DNA from: Pseudomonadota bacterium | GTDB lineage: Bacteria; Pseudomonadota; Gammaproteobacteria; Steroidobacterales; Steroidobacteraceae | Reading direction: 5' to 3' | Length of the DNA: 43,818 nt | NCBI GenBank assembly: GCA_023423935.1 | Contig: JAFAEQ010000001.1 | Coordinates: 1-43,818, forward strand | In this document: one piece after another, positions 8,463 to 16,916 of the stretch | Layout of the letters: each line of letters starts with the position of its first letter | Position numbering within the stretch: the first letter of the stretch is position 1 | Position numbers and translations under genes: made by a program | The notes under the pieces: generated by a model | Seen by the model: the letters and a program-made list of their open reading frames with translations, nothing else | Told to the model about the DNA's origin: nothing | The model's database searches: none

Positions 8463-8748
8463 GGTGAGCGTCCTGACGGTGGTGCCAGCCGACCCGGTGA
8501 CCGCACGCCCCGCTCTTCGCGTGCGTGTCCAAACTGTCCAAACTGTCGAGCGACCAGACATCGCCCCGGCCTCGCAGTGGCCGACCCTAGGGGCGATACA
8601 TTCACTGGGTGTCCTTTGCGGGGTCTTTGCGGGGTGCGTGGCCACGCCGAAAAGTACCCCGGAAAATAGCGGTCTTGGCGCTAAAACAACCTTGTAAAAA
8701 GACGGATCTTCCGCTAAAAGACAAGGTAGTCTTGGCTGCGGGGCATCC
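8463..8748 (+). promoter_or_regulatory. Upstream region of the ATPase gene with short tandem repeats
   Basis: No gene is seen here. It contains two tandem copies of TCCAAACTG (about 8528-8546) and two of CTTTGCGGGGT (about 8615-8637). The last 90 bp before the ATPase ATG are AT-richer and contain CTTGTAAAAA and two CGCTAAAA boxes, which may hold the promoter. No single -35/-10 pair is convincing, so this is only a regional assignment. Confidence 0.35.
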
Positions 8749-10140
8749 ATGTTCTTAAATCGATTTGAAATCAATGACTTAATCGCCTGGGCAAAACGCG
8801 CTCATCGTAAGCCACTGGTCGTGCGCGGTGCCCGGCAGGTCGGGAAATCAACGCTCGTGCGACGACTCGCCGAGCGCGTCCCACTGAACCTCGTGGAGCT
8901 GAATTTCGAGCGCAATCCCGAGCTCAAGGACGCGTTCACGTCGCGCAATCCGGCGCAGATCCTTCAGAACCTGCAGCTACTCACTAGCCAAACTCCACGC
9001 GCGGGCGAATCGCTGCTATTCCTCGACGAAATCCAGGCGGCGCCGGACGTACTCACGACGCTGCGCTACTTCTATGAAGAAATGCCCGATCTGCACGTCA
9101 TCGCCGCGGGATCTCTCCTCGAGTTCACGCTGGCCGATGCGCGTTTCCCCATGCCCGTGGGCCGCGTCGACTACATGCATCTCGGCCCCATGCAATTCGA
9201 AGACTTCCTCGACGCTATTGGGCAAGCGCCGCTCGCATCATGGCTACGCGAAGTGTCACTACAGAAGCTTCGCGACGAACCACTCTCGACTGCGCTTCAC
9301 GACAAGCTCGTGGAGTTGTTGCGGCAGTACTGGATCATCGGCGGCATGCCCGAAGCGATTGCTGTGTTCGCTCGCGATCAAGACGTTCGCGAAGCGGCGC
9401 GCGTTCATCACAGCATCGTCGCAACGTACCGCGATGATTTCGGCCGCTACAGTCACGGATCATTGAAAGACCGCGTGCAGCTCGTGTTCGATCGCCTGCC
9501 GACGATGATCGGGCGCAAATTCAAATATGCGCGAGTTAGCCAAGAACATCGCTCTACTGATCTCGCCGCCGCGCTCCAGCAGCTCTGCATGGCGCGCGTC
9601 GCTCACAAAGTGCTGCATACGTCCGCCAACGGCGTACCGCTCGGAGCCGAAGCCGACGAACGCAATTTCAAAGTTCTCTATCTCGACGTCGGGCTCATGT
9701 GCACCGCCCTGCACTTAGGGCTCCTGGACCTTCGCCGCGAACCGCTCACGCTCGTCAACGACGGAGCGATCGCCGAACAATTCATCGGCCAACACTTGCT
9801 CTACCGCGGCGAACCCTACGAAGCACCCTCGCTCCACTACTGGAATCGAGAAGCGAAGAGTTCGTCCGCAGAGATCGACTATCTAATCGACTTCGGTCAG
9901 CAGGTCGTGCCGGTGGAAGTTAAAAGCGGACGCACCGGCACACTCAAATCGCTGCACTACTTCCTGAAAGAAAAGCAGCGCACGTTCGGGCTGCGTTTCA
10001 ACGGCGACACACCCAGCCTGTTGAGCACCTCCACCCGCCTGCCCGACCAAACAGAGATTCAGTACGAGCTGCTATCGCTGCCGCTCTACATGATTGGGCA
10101 GACGAAGCGGCTGCTAGGAGAGTACTTCGCAACGCGTTGA
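8749..10140 (+). CDS. AAA ATPase with DUF4143 domain
   Basis: The 463-residue protein has a Walker A motif (GARQVGKST, residues 27-35) and a Walker B motif (LLFLDEIQ, Asp93-Glu94), the AAA_14 pattern. The DUF4143 region follows (WIIGGMPEAI near 205), ending in a PD-(D/E)xK-like core (EIDYLI with Asp377, then VEVKSG with Glu390 and Lys392). Proteins of this architecture are widespread, often transferred, and mostly of unknown function. The nuclease-like residues suggest nucleic acid handling, but catalysis is unproven. It is the only plus-strand gene between modules A and B and is bracketed by direct repeats, which points to insertion as cargo. It is not expected to take part in the peptide-uptake circuits. 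Confidence 0.9.
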   Translation: MFLNRFEINDLIAWAKRAHRKPLVVRGARQVGKSTLVRRLAERVPLNLVELNFERNPELKDAFTSRNPAQILQNLQLLTSQTPRAGESLLFLDEIQAAPDVLTTLRYFYEEMPDLHVIAAGSLLEFTLADARFPMPVGRVDYMHLGPMQFEDFLDAIGQAPLASWLREVSLQKLRDEPLSTALHDKLVELLRQYWIIGGMPEAIAVFARDQDVREAARVHHSIVATYRDDFGRYSHGSLKDRVQLVFDRLPTMIGRKFKYARVSQEHRSTDLAAALQQLCMARVAHKVLHTSANGVPLGAEADERNFKVLYLDVGLMCTALHLGLLDLRREPLTLVNDGAIAEQFIGQHLLYRGEPYEAPSLHYWNREAKSSSAEIDYLIDFGQQVVPVEVKSGRTGTLKSLHYFLKEKQRTFGLRFNGDTPSLLSTSTRLPDQTEIQYELLSLPLYMIGQTKRLLGEYFATR

Positions 10141-10142
10141 CT

Positions 10143-10267
10143 GTGCCGGACTTGAGTTATTCACCTTTGGCCTCTCCAGGTAACAGGTGCAACAACTCGT
10201 CTTCGGAGATCAACAAGTAAATGTCCGACACCCCGCTGCCAGAGGTCGACAACTCAAGTCCGGCGCC
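10143..10267. repeat. MITE-like imperfect inverted repeat, copy 1
   Basis: The termini GTGCCGGACTTGAGTT and AACTCAAGTCCGGCGCC are inverted repeats about 125 bp apart. The element has no open frame of note. It starts 3 bp after the ATPase stop codon and shares ends and length with the copy at 10525-10649. Confidence 0.7.
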
Positions 10268-10362
10268 GTGGCCCATACATGTATGTGTATGTCCCCGGCT
10301 CGACCGTTGAGAGGGGTGAGTGTCGGAGCGCAGCGGGCGGATGGGTGTCGAGACTCCGTTCG

Positions 10363-10520
10363 GGAGAAGAAACCTCCATCGTGCGGGACCTGGTTATTGG
10401 ATTCTGCGCCGCTCGGTCGCGCCAGGTCTGAGTGCGGATGGGCAAGATCCGGGCGGACGGCCCACCCGGTTAGATCCACAAACATATATATGAGTGTGCC
10501 CGGATCGACTGTTTAGTTGG
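10363..10520 (+). repeat. Direct repeat, copy 2 (right of the ATPase gene)
   Basis: This is the second copy of the 8312-8462 repeat in the same orientation, with the AT-rich core ACATATATATGAGTG at 10482-10496. It carries the same ACCTCC that acts as a presumed -35 before sigma A, but here no matching -10 follows. It sits between the two MITE-like repeats. The stretch 10268-10362 before it contains only a degenerate copy of the repeat end (CATACATGTATG, then GTCCCCGGCTCGACCG) and no gene. Confidence 0.85.
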
Positions 10521-10524
10521 AATG

Positions 10525-10649
10525 ACGGTGCCGGACTTGAGCTATTTGACCTCTGAGCGCTTCCCACCCGGGCCCACTAGCTCGTCCCCAAAAAATCAAC
10601 GGGTCGAGTCCGGGACGGAAAGGGGCAAACAACTCAAGTTCGGCACCGT
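10525..10649. repeat. MITE-like imperfect inverted repeat, copy 2
   Basis: The ends ACGGTGCCGGACTTGAG and CTCAAGTTCGGCACCGT are nearly perfect inverted repeats 125 bp apart. The element lies 19 bp downstream of the peptidase B stop codon (minus strand) and may act as its transcription terminator. It is related to 10143-10267 and shares its GGTGCCGG tip with the hairpin at 1303. Confidence 0.75.
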
Positions 10650-10668
10650 AGGGGAGCGGCGAGCCGTC

Positions 10669-12993
10669 TTACATTCCTTCAATCACCGGCTTCCGCGGCA
10701 CTTCCTTTGCCTCCCATTCTAGACGCGGTGGACGGGGCTTCTTCTTATCTCCTTCATGCAGCTCGCGGAGTTTCCGCCAGCGCTCATACTGATCCACCTT
10801 TGCCACGTCGTCCTGTTCGCGCCCGTTCAACCAGAAATCGAACCAGTCGACCGCCTGCTCTAGCGACGCATACTGCTGCTTCGGCAAGATAACACCGTGC
10901 GACCCACGCTCTTCTAGCTCCGGAATTGCATAGAGCTCAACTGGTTTTTGTAGATGACGCAGTAATGCATAGATCTCCCATTGACTCGCAATCGCACCGA
11001 AGCTGGTCATTGCTTCGAGCAGCACGGGCCCATAGATATGCTCGATCTGGAAGTTCGGCGCGCGCTCGAGCCAGTTCTTGAGTCCCGCCCCAAATGGTCG
11101 GCTAGCATAGAGATCGTCTGCTTCGGGTGCGATCAGTGGCAACGATATGTACTGCTCGTAGGTGTACTTGACGTTGTCCGAAACTAGGCTCGCCGCGAAC
11201 GGATGATCAGAGTTAGCCGCGGTGTAAAGCGCATATGCGCCGGTACGGCTGAAGCCCACCAAACCCACGCGACTGGGATCAATCAGTCCGCGGCGATCGA
11301 GTTCTACTATCGCGCCTTCAACGGCCGTTTGCACTCCTTGATACTCCGTCGCAGTGGAGTGCTCAAGAATCCGGCCGTCAGTCTGATGGAACCCGGCCAG
11401 CATTGCGATGCCCCGGCCAGCCAGTGGCTGCCCAATGGAGAGCGGCGTGCCTCCCCATTCGTAACCGCGCAGAGAAAACTCAGCGACGGTTCTATCTCCC
11501 GGATCACATGCGACCACAAGCGGATAGCGCTCGCCCTTGCGATAGTCAACGGGAAGATAGAGACGCCCACGCCAAGTTCTTCGCGCTTCATCCACCCATT
11601 CCACCAACTCCACGCGCCCGAGCCGCAACTGCTGTTGTTGCGGATCAATGTCCAGTATCTCTCTGCGCTCCTGCATCCGTTGATCGACCGCGACCAGCAC
11701 TGGCGACCGATTCAGATCTTGATCCACTGCGAAGGTGATGCGTGACTTCGTTGTTCTTGCGGTCGGTGGTCCAGACTCGTCGAGGATCCTTTCCCATGCG
11801 ACCCCGTTCCACCGTGTCTGTCCGCCAGAGCCGTCTGCGTTCTCTAGTCGCACAGTGACGGCATCATCCCATGTCAACACGGCCGGGAGAATGAAAGCCT
11901 TGGTCGATAGAGGCAGAAGGTGCACCGTTCCATCGAGATTCACCTCTGCTACGGCGCCGCCCTCCAGGCCTGTTTCGTGAGCCACGGTAACCGGCGGAAA
12001 GGCAGGCGCTACGATCACGCGTGTCGAATCAGGGGACCACGCAACGCTCGAAAAAGCTAGGGGCGCATCCCAAAGCGGCCGAACCTCGCCTGTTTGCAAG
12101 TTCGCAAGCCAGAGCTGGCCGATGACATCTGGTCGGCCCTGCACCTGCCGCTGGCTGACGATGCGATGACGCAGCACTCTGTGTGTGTAGCGGAGCCACG
12201 CCTCAGGCACCGTTTCGTTAGCTATTGAACCTGCGATCACCGCCCACCGACCGTCGGGGGATATCCAAGGATCCAAGGCACGGCTAGCGAGGTGCCGCGG
12301 AATCTGCAATGCACGATCGACACGACGTCCACTCTCCAACGCGGCGACTAGCAGCTCATCATTCACGTTTGGATCGTGCTCAGAAGCAGCAATGCCGCGA
12401 TACAGGGACATCACACTCTGATCGGCGCTCAGCGTAAACCCTCGCTCGATCATCTGCTCGAACACTTCTATAGACTTCTCCTCATCGGCTCGCGCGCTGT
12501 ACACGACCGTCGTCGCGTCCTTGGATGCGCTGAACGAGGTTATGCGGCCACGCGAACTGACGAGCGTTTCAGTTTCACCGGTACGTATGTTCAGCGCCAC
12601 GATACGATGAGGCGCGTTCTTGCCGTTGAGGGCCAGTACCACCCGTTCATTATCATCCAGCCATTTCGTGCGCCCAGAGAAGAAGAACGTATCCGCCGCG
12701 TGCTCTTCGCTGAAGAAACTCGCCACAATGCGTCCTCGTTGCGCAGCGTCGAGTGAAGTCGCACTCCCAGCGAAAACGTCCATTCGATTCGCGTTCCGCG
12801 CGAGGTCGCCTCGATAGAGTAGGACGACGAAACGCGATCCATCTGGTGAAATGATTGGGCCACTATGCAGGCGTCTGACTTCGATAGTGTCGATCACTGA
12901 TACTCGCGCGACCTCGCGGTTATCCGCAAAGATACTGCTTCCGCACAAGCCCAGTACACCCACCAAGAGCAGCGCTCTATATCGTCCAAACAT
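10669..12993 (-). CDS. Module B: S9 peptidase, lasso isopeptidase (Atxe2)-like
   Basis: This 774-residue secreted enzyme (signal peptide MFGRYRALLLVGVLGLCGSS) has a propeller with ISPDG blades and a C-terminal hydrolase. The nucleophile motif is GFSRTG (Ser about 582), not the GxSxGG of its neighbours. The C-terminal pattern RPFGAGLKNWLERAPNF, SQWEIYALL, KPVEL and VDWFDFWLNG agrees with my recollection of Atxe2-family lasso peptide isopeptidases, which open the isopeptide ring of imported lasso peptides. A canonical Asp is not evident; Glu673 in SQWE may replace it, with His near 699 (GSHG). It starts 13 bp after receptor B. No lasso biosynthetic genes are in the window, so the substrate would be external. 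Activity on a lasso peptide is inference. Confidence 0.85.
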   Translation of the reverse strand: MFGRYRALLLVGVLGLCGSSIFADNREVARVSVIDTIEVRRLHSGPIISPDGSRFVVLLYRGDLARNANRMDVFAGSATSLDAAQRGRIVASFFSEEHAADTFFFSGRTKWLDDNERVVLALNGKNAPHRIVALNIRTGETETLVSSRGRITSFSASKDATTVVYSARADEEKSIEVFEQMIERGFTLSADQSVMSLYRGIAASEHDPNVNDELLVAALESGRRVDRALQIPRHLASRALDPWISPDGRWAVIAGSIANETVPEAWLRYTHRVLRHRIVSQRQVQGRPDVIGQLWLANLQTGEVRPLWDAPLAFSSVAWSPDSTRVIVAPAFPPVTVAHETGLEGGAVAEVNLDGTVHLLPLSTKAFILPAVLTWDDAVTVRLENADGSGGQTRWNGVAWERILDESGPPTARTTKSRITFAVDQDLNRSPVLVAVDQRMQERREILDIDPQQQQLRLGRVELVEWVDEARRTWRGRLYLPVDYRKGERYPLVVACDPGDRTVAEFSLRGYEWGGTPLSIGQPLAGRGIAMLAGFHQTDGRILEHSTATEYQGVQTAVEGAIVELDRRGLIDPSRVGLVGFSRTGAYALYTAANSDHPFAASLVSDNVKYTYEQYISLPLIAPEADDLYASRPFGAGLKNWLERAPNFQIEHIYGPVLLEAMTSFGAIASQWEIYALLRHLQKPVELYAIPELEERGSHGVILPKQQYASLEQAVDWFDFWLNGREQDDVAKVDQYERWRKLRELHEGDKKKPRPPRLEWEAKEVPRKPVIEGM

Positions 12994-13006
12994 CGCAGGC
13001 CGCCAA

Positions 13007-15685
13007 TCACCAAGTTGTAGTGATCTGCGCGCTCACGAATCGTCCAAGAGGACTTGCGTTCACGCCATCGTAGTTGAAGCCCTCCCGATTCGAGACGAAC
13101 GGCGGAGCACGATCGAAAATGTTGGTTACACTCAAGGTCAACGTGGTGTTCGTTGGCCCCAACGCAGCCAAGATCCCGCCAAGATCATAGCGAATAGTCG
13201 AATCTACAGTCGTCCAAGATCCAACAGACGGTCGCTGATTAGGCCCTGCGCTGATGGATGCACGACGATCGCGGTAGTCGTCTGAGTAGTTGACCATCGC
13301 GGCAAAGGAAAGAGGACCGCGCGTGAAGCCAATCGTGTTTCTGAGGCGCAAGTCCACCGGGCGCCAAACATCGTTCATGATGCTCACTTCGGGCGCACCT
13401 GGCGAGTTCAGCTGGTTATTGTCCATCAAACGGGTGCCAGCGAGTTCGAACATCCAACTCCCGCCCACGCCGCCAGACTGATAGCGGATGGAGAAATCGA
13501 CACCAGACGTGCGCACCTCGGCGATGTTGGTCAGTCGCGAATCTACGATGACGCTGATCTGATCGCGCAAGCTATCGCAGCTAGTAAGGCCGAACTGGGC
13601 GTCGAAGCAAAAGGCATTCGGCGCTTCGAGGAATGCCGCGACTTCTGCCTGACTTGGATTCCGTGTCACAAAGGGGGCAGATTCAGGGCTTAGGAGTGCG
13701 GCAAAGGTGCTGCGCCCTACGAATGGACTCTGGATACGGTCCTCGTACCTGATGTCGAAGTACGTAGCTGATGCTTTAAGGCCTTGCAGCTGGATTGGCT
13801 CGATATCGAGGCCGAACGTAAAGTTCGTCGACTCCTCTGGTCCAAGCCGCACACCAGTTCCAGTCACTTGCATACCAGTGACTGCGCCTGTCTGATCTGC
13901 AAATCCATTCTCGAACACTGTCGTGAAATGTCGGCCTGGGGCCATCTGTACGAAAAGCGGTGCTTTGAACGATGTTCCCCAAGTACTGCGAATGTTCAAA
14001 CCGTTGATAGGCATCCAAGCTGCGCCCATCTTGGGGTTGAATGTCGACCCGAAATCGCTGTAATCCTCATATCGGCCCGCTATGGAGAGCTCCAGACGCT
14101 CGAGACCTTGGCGACGATTGCGAGCACCAACCAATGGCGCGACCAGTTCTCCATATGCAGCAGTGATGTCACGGCTCATGCTGAAACCGTTCCATTCCTC
14201 AAATTCTTCAGAACGAAAGTGAGCCCCTAGCGCCAGTCGCATTTGTCCACCCGGAATCATCCCGAGTGCGCCATCGCCCACCAGGTCCACGGCTGAAATA
14301 TCCGTTGCGTTCCCGTATCGAGTCGTCATGGCCACTGCCTTGTCCTCGACGGTCAAATCACTTTCGCTATGATCGCGCAGCGCAGAGAGCCGGACTTGCC
14401 AATGAGGCGTCACATCCAGCTGGAGCGCCACAGAGCCGCCATACTGTTCCGCCGCAGAAATGGACTCGACCTCGCGGCTGAAGTCGTGAAAGTCCGATCG
14501 ACTCTCGCGATTTCTGTAGAGGACCTCACTGGAAATCTCAAACGCATCGTTCACTCTTTGTGAAAGACTGACCAGCGCGCCGTGACGTTCCTGACCGGGA
14601 ATAATGATGTGATCCGCGTACCCCCCCATTTCGGGCTTTATGAAATCGCGATCCGTCGCATGGAGGGCGGTATCGCGGTGGTACTCATAACTCAATAGGG
14701 CGCGCCCAGACCCCCAATTGCCCCCTAGCATCTGTGCGATTTGACGTTCGTCGCGACTTCCTTCGCTCACTGCACCATAGCGCAGGCGTGTCTCGGCACC
14801 CTGGAAGTCTTTGCGCAAGATCAGATTGACCACCCCTGCAACAGCATCAGAACCATAGATCGCAGACGCCCCGTCAGTGAGCACCTCTATACGCTCAATC
14901 GCGTTTAGTGGTATCAAGGAGACATCGACGAACGAACCATCACCGGCTGCCGCCAGTCTTCGGCCATCAAGCAGCACGAGTGTTGCGTCGCTCCCCAGAC
15001 CACGAAGGTTGATCGCTGATCCGTCATATGCGATTTGCGCACCAGGACCTCCGTTCTTTTGACCGACGGTAGTGTCCGAAACGCTGCCGAGGTTCTGCGG
15101 CAAACTTCGGATGAACTGCTGCGTCGTCGAGTACCCACTCGCCTCGATGTCTTCGCGAGTGAAGGTGATCACGGGCGATGAAAGGTTTTGAGCACCGCGG
15201 ATGTGGCTACCTGTGACCAGAACTTCTTCCAGCTCAATACGCTGCGCTACATCGGCCGAAGTTGCAGCTGCCGAGTCTGATCGCCCCTCATCCACCTCCG
15301 CCAACCGCGTCCGTGCCAGTTCGCCTGCCGTCGTCATGCTGATCGTCTGCATCCCCGCCGCCTTCGGCGCAATCATCAGTGTCTTCTCACCCGTCCACTT
15401 GTAACCAAGGTCCGTGTCACGCAGCAGTCGATCGAGCGCTTCATTGAGTCGCAATGTTCCCGTAATGCTCGGCGCGCTGAGTTGCGTGAGCGAGCCGGAG
15501 GAGATCACGAGTTGTACGGAGGCTTGTCGCGCGAGTTCGAGAAGCGAGTCTTCGAGGGACTGTGCTGGGATGTTCAGTTCTATCGGCGCACGGGAGCCCG
15601 ATGACTGCGCGTATGAAGGGGCGGCAGCGATTGCCGCTACGCTGCAGAGGATTGCCGATACTGTCTGTCTAACGAGCGTGTTCAT
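13007..15685 (-). CDS. Module B: TonB-dependent receptor with STN domain
   Basis: The start is placed at the ATG at 15685 (GGGGA upstream), where a typical signal peptide begins (MNTLVRQTVSAILCSVAAIA); a longer frame of 20 more codons lacks such a sequence. The 892-residue protein has an STN domain (about 34-108), a TonB-box-like LEEVLVTGSHIRG, a plug with LLDGRRLAAAG and DGASAIYGSDAVAGVVN, and a barrel ending QITTTW. It is an outer-membrane transducer and importer, closely related to receptor A. The partner peptidase suggests that the ligand is a ring-containing or otherwise constrained peptide. Confidence 0.95.
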   Translation of the reverse strand: MNTLVRQTVSAILCSVAAIAAAPSYAQSSGSRAPIELNIPAQSLEDSLLELARQASVQLVISSGSLTQLSAPSITGTLRLNEALDRLLRDTDLGYKWTGEKTLMIAPKAAGMQTISMTTAGELARTRLAEVDEGRSDSAAATSADVAQRIELEEVLVTGSHIRGAQNLSSPVITFTREDIEASGYSTTQQFIRSLPQNLGSVSDTTVGQKNGGPGAQIAYDGSAINLRGLGSDATLVLLDGRRLAAAGDGSFVDVSLIPLNAIERIEVLTDGASAIYGSDAVAGVVNLILRKDFQGAETRLRYGAVSEGSRDERQIAQMLGGNWGSGRALLSYEYHRDTALHATDRDFIKPEMGGYADHIIIPGQERHGALVSLSQRVNDAFEISSEVLYRNRESRSDFHDFSREVESISAAEQYGGSVALQLDVTPHWQVRLSALRDHSESDLTVEDKAVAMTTRYGNATDISAVDLVGDGALGMIPGGQMRLALGAHFRSEEFEEWNGFSMSRDITAAYGELVAPLVGARNRRQGLERLELSIAGRYEDYSDFGSTFNPKMGAAWMPINGLNIRSTWGTSFKAPLFVQMAPGRHFTTVFENGFADQTGAVTGMQVTGTGVRLGPEESTNFTFGLDIEPIQLQGLKASATYFDIRYEDRIQSPFVGRSTFAALLSPESAPFVTRNPSQAEVAAFLEAPNAFCFDAQFGLTSCDSLRDQISVIVDSRLTNIAEVRTSGVDFSIRYQSGGVGGSWMFELAGTRLMDNNQLNSPGAPEVSIMNDVWRPVDLRLRNTIGFTRGPLSFAAMVNYSDDYRDRRASISAGPNQRPSVGSWTTVDSTIRYDLGGILAALGPTNTTLTLSVTNIFDRAPPFVSNREGFNYDGVNASPLGRFVSAQITTTW

Positions 15686-15733
15686 AGCGTCCCCATTCTT
15701 TGTTGTTGGGCTGCAGTGGACGCCTTGCGTCCC

Positions 15734-15764
15734 GTGCATTGCCAATGCACTCAGCAGTGCATTG
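15734..15764. promoter_or_regulatory. Inverted repeat in the receptor B leader
   Basis: CAATGCACT (15743-15751) and AGTGCATTG (15756-15764) form a perfect 9-bp dyad with a 4-nt loop. A further GTGCATTG half-site lies at 15734-15741. The three sites lie between the putative receptor B promoter and the ATG, so they could be an RNA hairpin in the leader or a repressor operator. Confidence 0.55.
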
Positions 15765-15774
15765 AGCTAACCCA

Positions 15775-15804
15775 TAAGACGCCGAACCCCGAGAAAGCGG
15801 TAAT
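15775..15804 (-). promoter_or_regulatory. Module B receptor promoter
   Basis: On the minus strand ATTNCCGYTTTC is followed after a short variable stretch by TTCGGCGTCTTA, with CGTCTTA as the -10-like part. The same 30-bp arrangement, without gaps, occurs before the module B sigma gene (17615-17644). It lies between fecR B (stop 15816) and receptor B (start 15685). Confidence 0.65.
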
Positions 15805-15815
15805 CACAACATGCG

Positions 15816-16916
15816 TTACCGCGGTCCCTGCTTGCTCGACACTCGCAGCGACTTCGATTCCGACTCGATGCGAATCGGGAACACTTCAGGCAACGCGTCG
15901 ATCCACTCGTCGACATCATTTGTATTGACGGCGCCCGTGAAACGCAGTTGATCATCCAGATCCGTCGCGACTTCGATCTTCAGGTCGCTGTAACGCGACA
16001 CGTCTCGCAGCACGTCGCGCAACGGCTCCTGTCGATACACGAGCCAACCGTCGCGCCAGCGTGTCGGCTGTTCCGGATCGACGCGCGTGAGCGCCAAGGT
16101 CTCGAACTTCTCCGCGTTGTGCGTGGTGAACGTGACCTGCTCGCCTTTTGCGAGGCGAGTGGTCGCGGGCCGCGCGGAGCTCGACCCCTCGTTAACCTGA
16201 ATCGCTTCCGATTCGGCAACTGCGACGACGCCTTCCGTGACCGCGACGATGACTCGATCGCCAGTGGTTCGCACGTTGAACGCAGTACCGACGGCGGTGA
16301 TCACACCGTCCAAGGCGTGGACGCGGAACGGTCGGTCTGGATCCTTCTTGACGCTGAAAAACGCTTCGCCGCCGTGCAGCCGCAAGTTGCGTGAATCACT
16401 CGTGAAGTCCACAGACAAGCGCGTCTGAGCGCCGAGCATAACGCGCGACCCGTCGGCGAGAATGAGATCTCTGTGCTCGCCCGTGCGCGTGACGAACTCA
16501 CCGGATGAAGGACGCGCGAAGGGTTGGTAAGTATCGATCGCCCACCAGCTCACGCCCACTGTCGCGAGCAAGCTTGCAGCGACGGCCAGCCACCGTGCAT
16601 GAGACTTGCGAGAGGTACCGCTGGCATCAATCCGCATGTCGTTGCGGCGCCGCCATTCTGCAACCGAAACCGAGCCGTCGTAGTCATCGGCGCTCTCGGC
16701 GGTCTCCTCCGCGAACGTACCGGGTTGCAACTCGTCCGGCGCCTGGTGCCATGCCTGCTCAACGGCTTCGAATGCGCGACGATTCGCATCATCTGCTTTC
16801 AACCATTGCAGCCAGTTCTGCAGCAGCAGCGGCGATGGATCCTCGACGTCATGAATGCGCACGAACCATTCGGTCGCTTTGCGCCGTTGTTCGGCTGAAT
16901 ACGCTGGCGTGTTCAC
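15816..16916 (-). CDS. Module B: FecR-like anti-sigma regulator
   Basis: The 366-residue protein begins with a DUF4880-type sigma-binding domain (RKATEWFVRIHDVEDPSP). It has one membrane helix (WLAVAASLLATVGVSWWAI), a periplasmic FecR domain (TRTGEHRDLILADGSRVMLG, GEAFFSVKKDPDRPFRV) and a C-terminal DUF4974/STN-like part (WLVYRQEPLRDVLRDVSRYS). Its ATG overlaps the sigma B stop as ATGA. It should inhibit or activate sigma B depending on contact with the STN domain of receptor B. Confidence 0.92.
   Translation of the reverse strand: MNTPAYSAEQRRKATEWFVRIHDVEDPSPLLLQNWLQWLKADDANRRAFEAVEQAWHQAPDELQPGTFAEETAESADDYDGSVSVAEWRRRNDMRIDASGTSRKSHARWLAVAASLLATVGVSWWAIDTYQPFARPSSGEFVTRTGEHRDLILADGSRVMLGAQTRLSVDFTSDSRNLRLHGGEAFFSVKKDPDRPFRVHALDGVITAVGTAFNVRTTGDRVIVAVTEGVVAVAESEAIQVNEGSSSARPATTRLAKGEQVTFTTHNAEKFETLALTRVDPEQPTRWRDGWLVYRQEPLRDVLRDVSRYSDLKIEVATDLDDQLRFTGAVNTNDVDEWIDALPEVFPIRIESESKSLRVSSKQGPR

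Noticed and set aside
8528..8637. CRISPR-like or VNTR array before the ATPase
   Set aside because: Only two copies each of two short motifs; no spacers of constant length.
8257..8774. Short open frames over the direct repeat before the ATPase
   Set aside because: They arise in repeat DNA, recur in degenerate form in the second copy and show no protein-like features.
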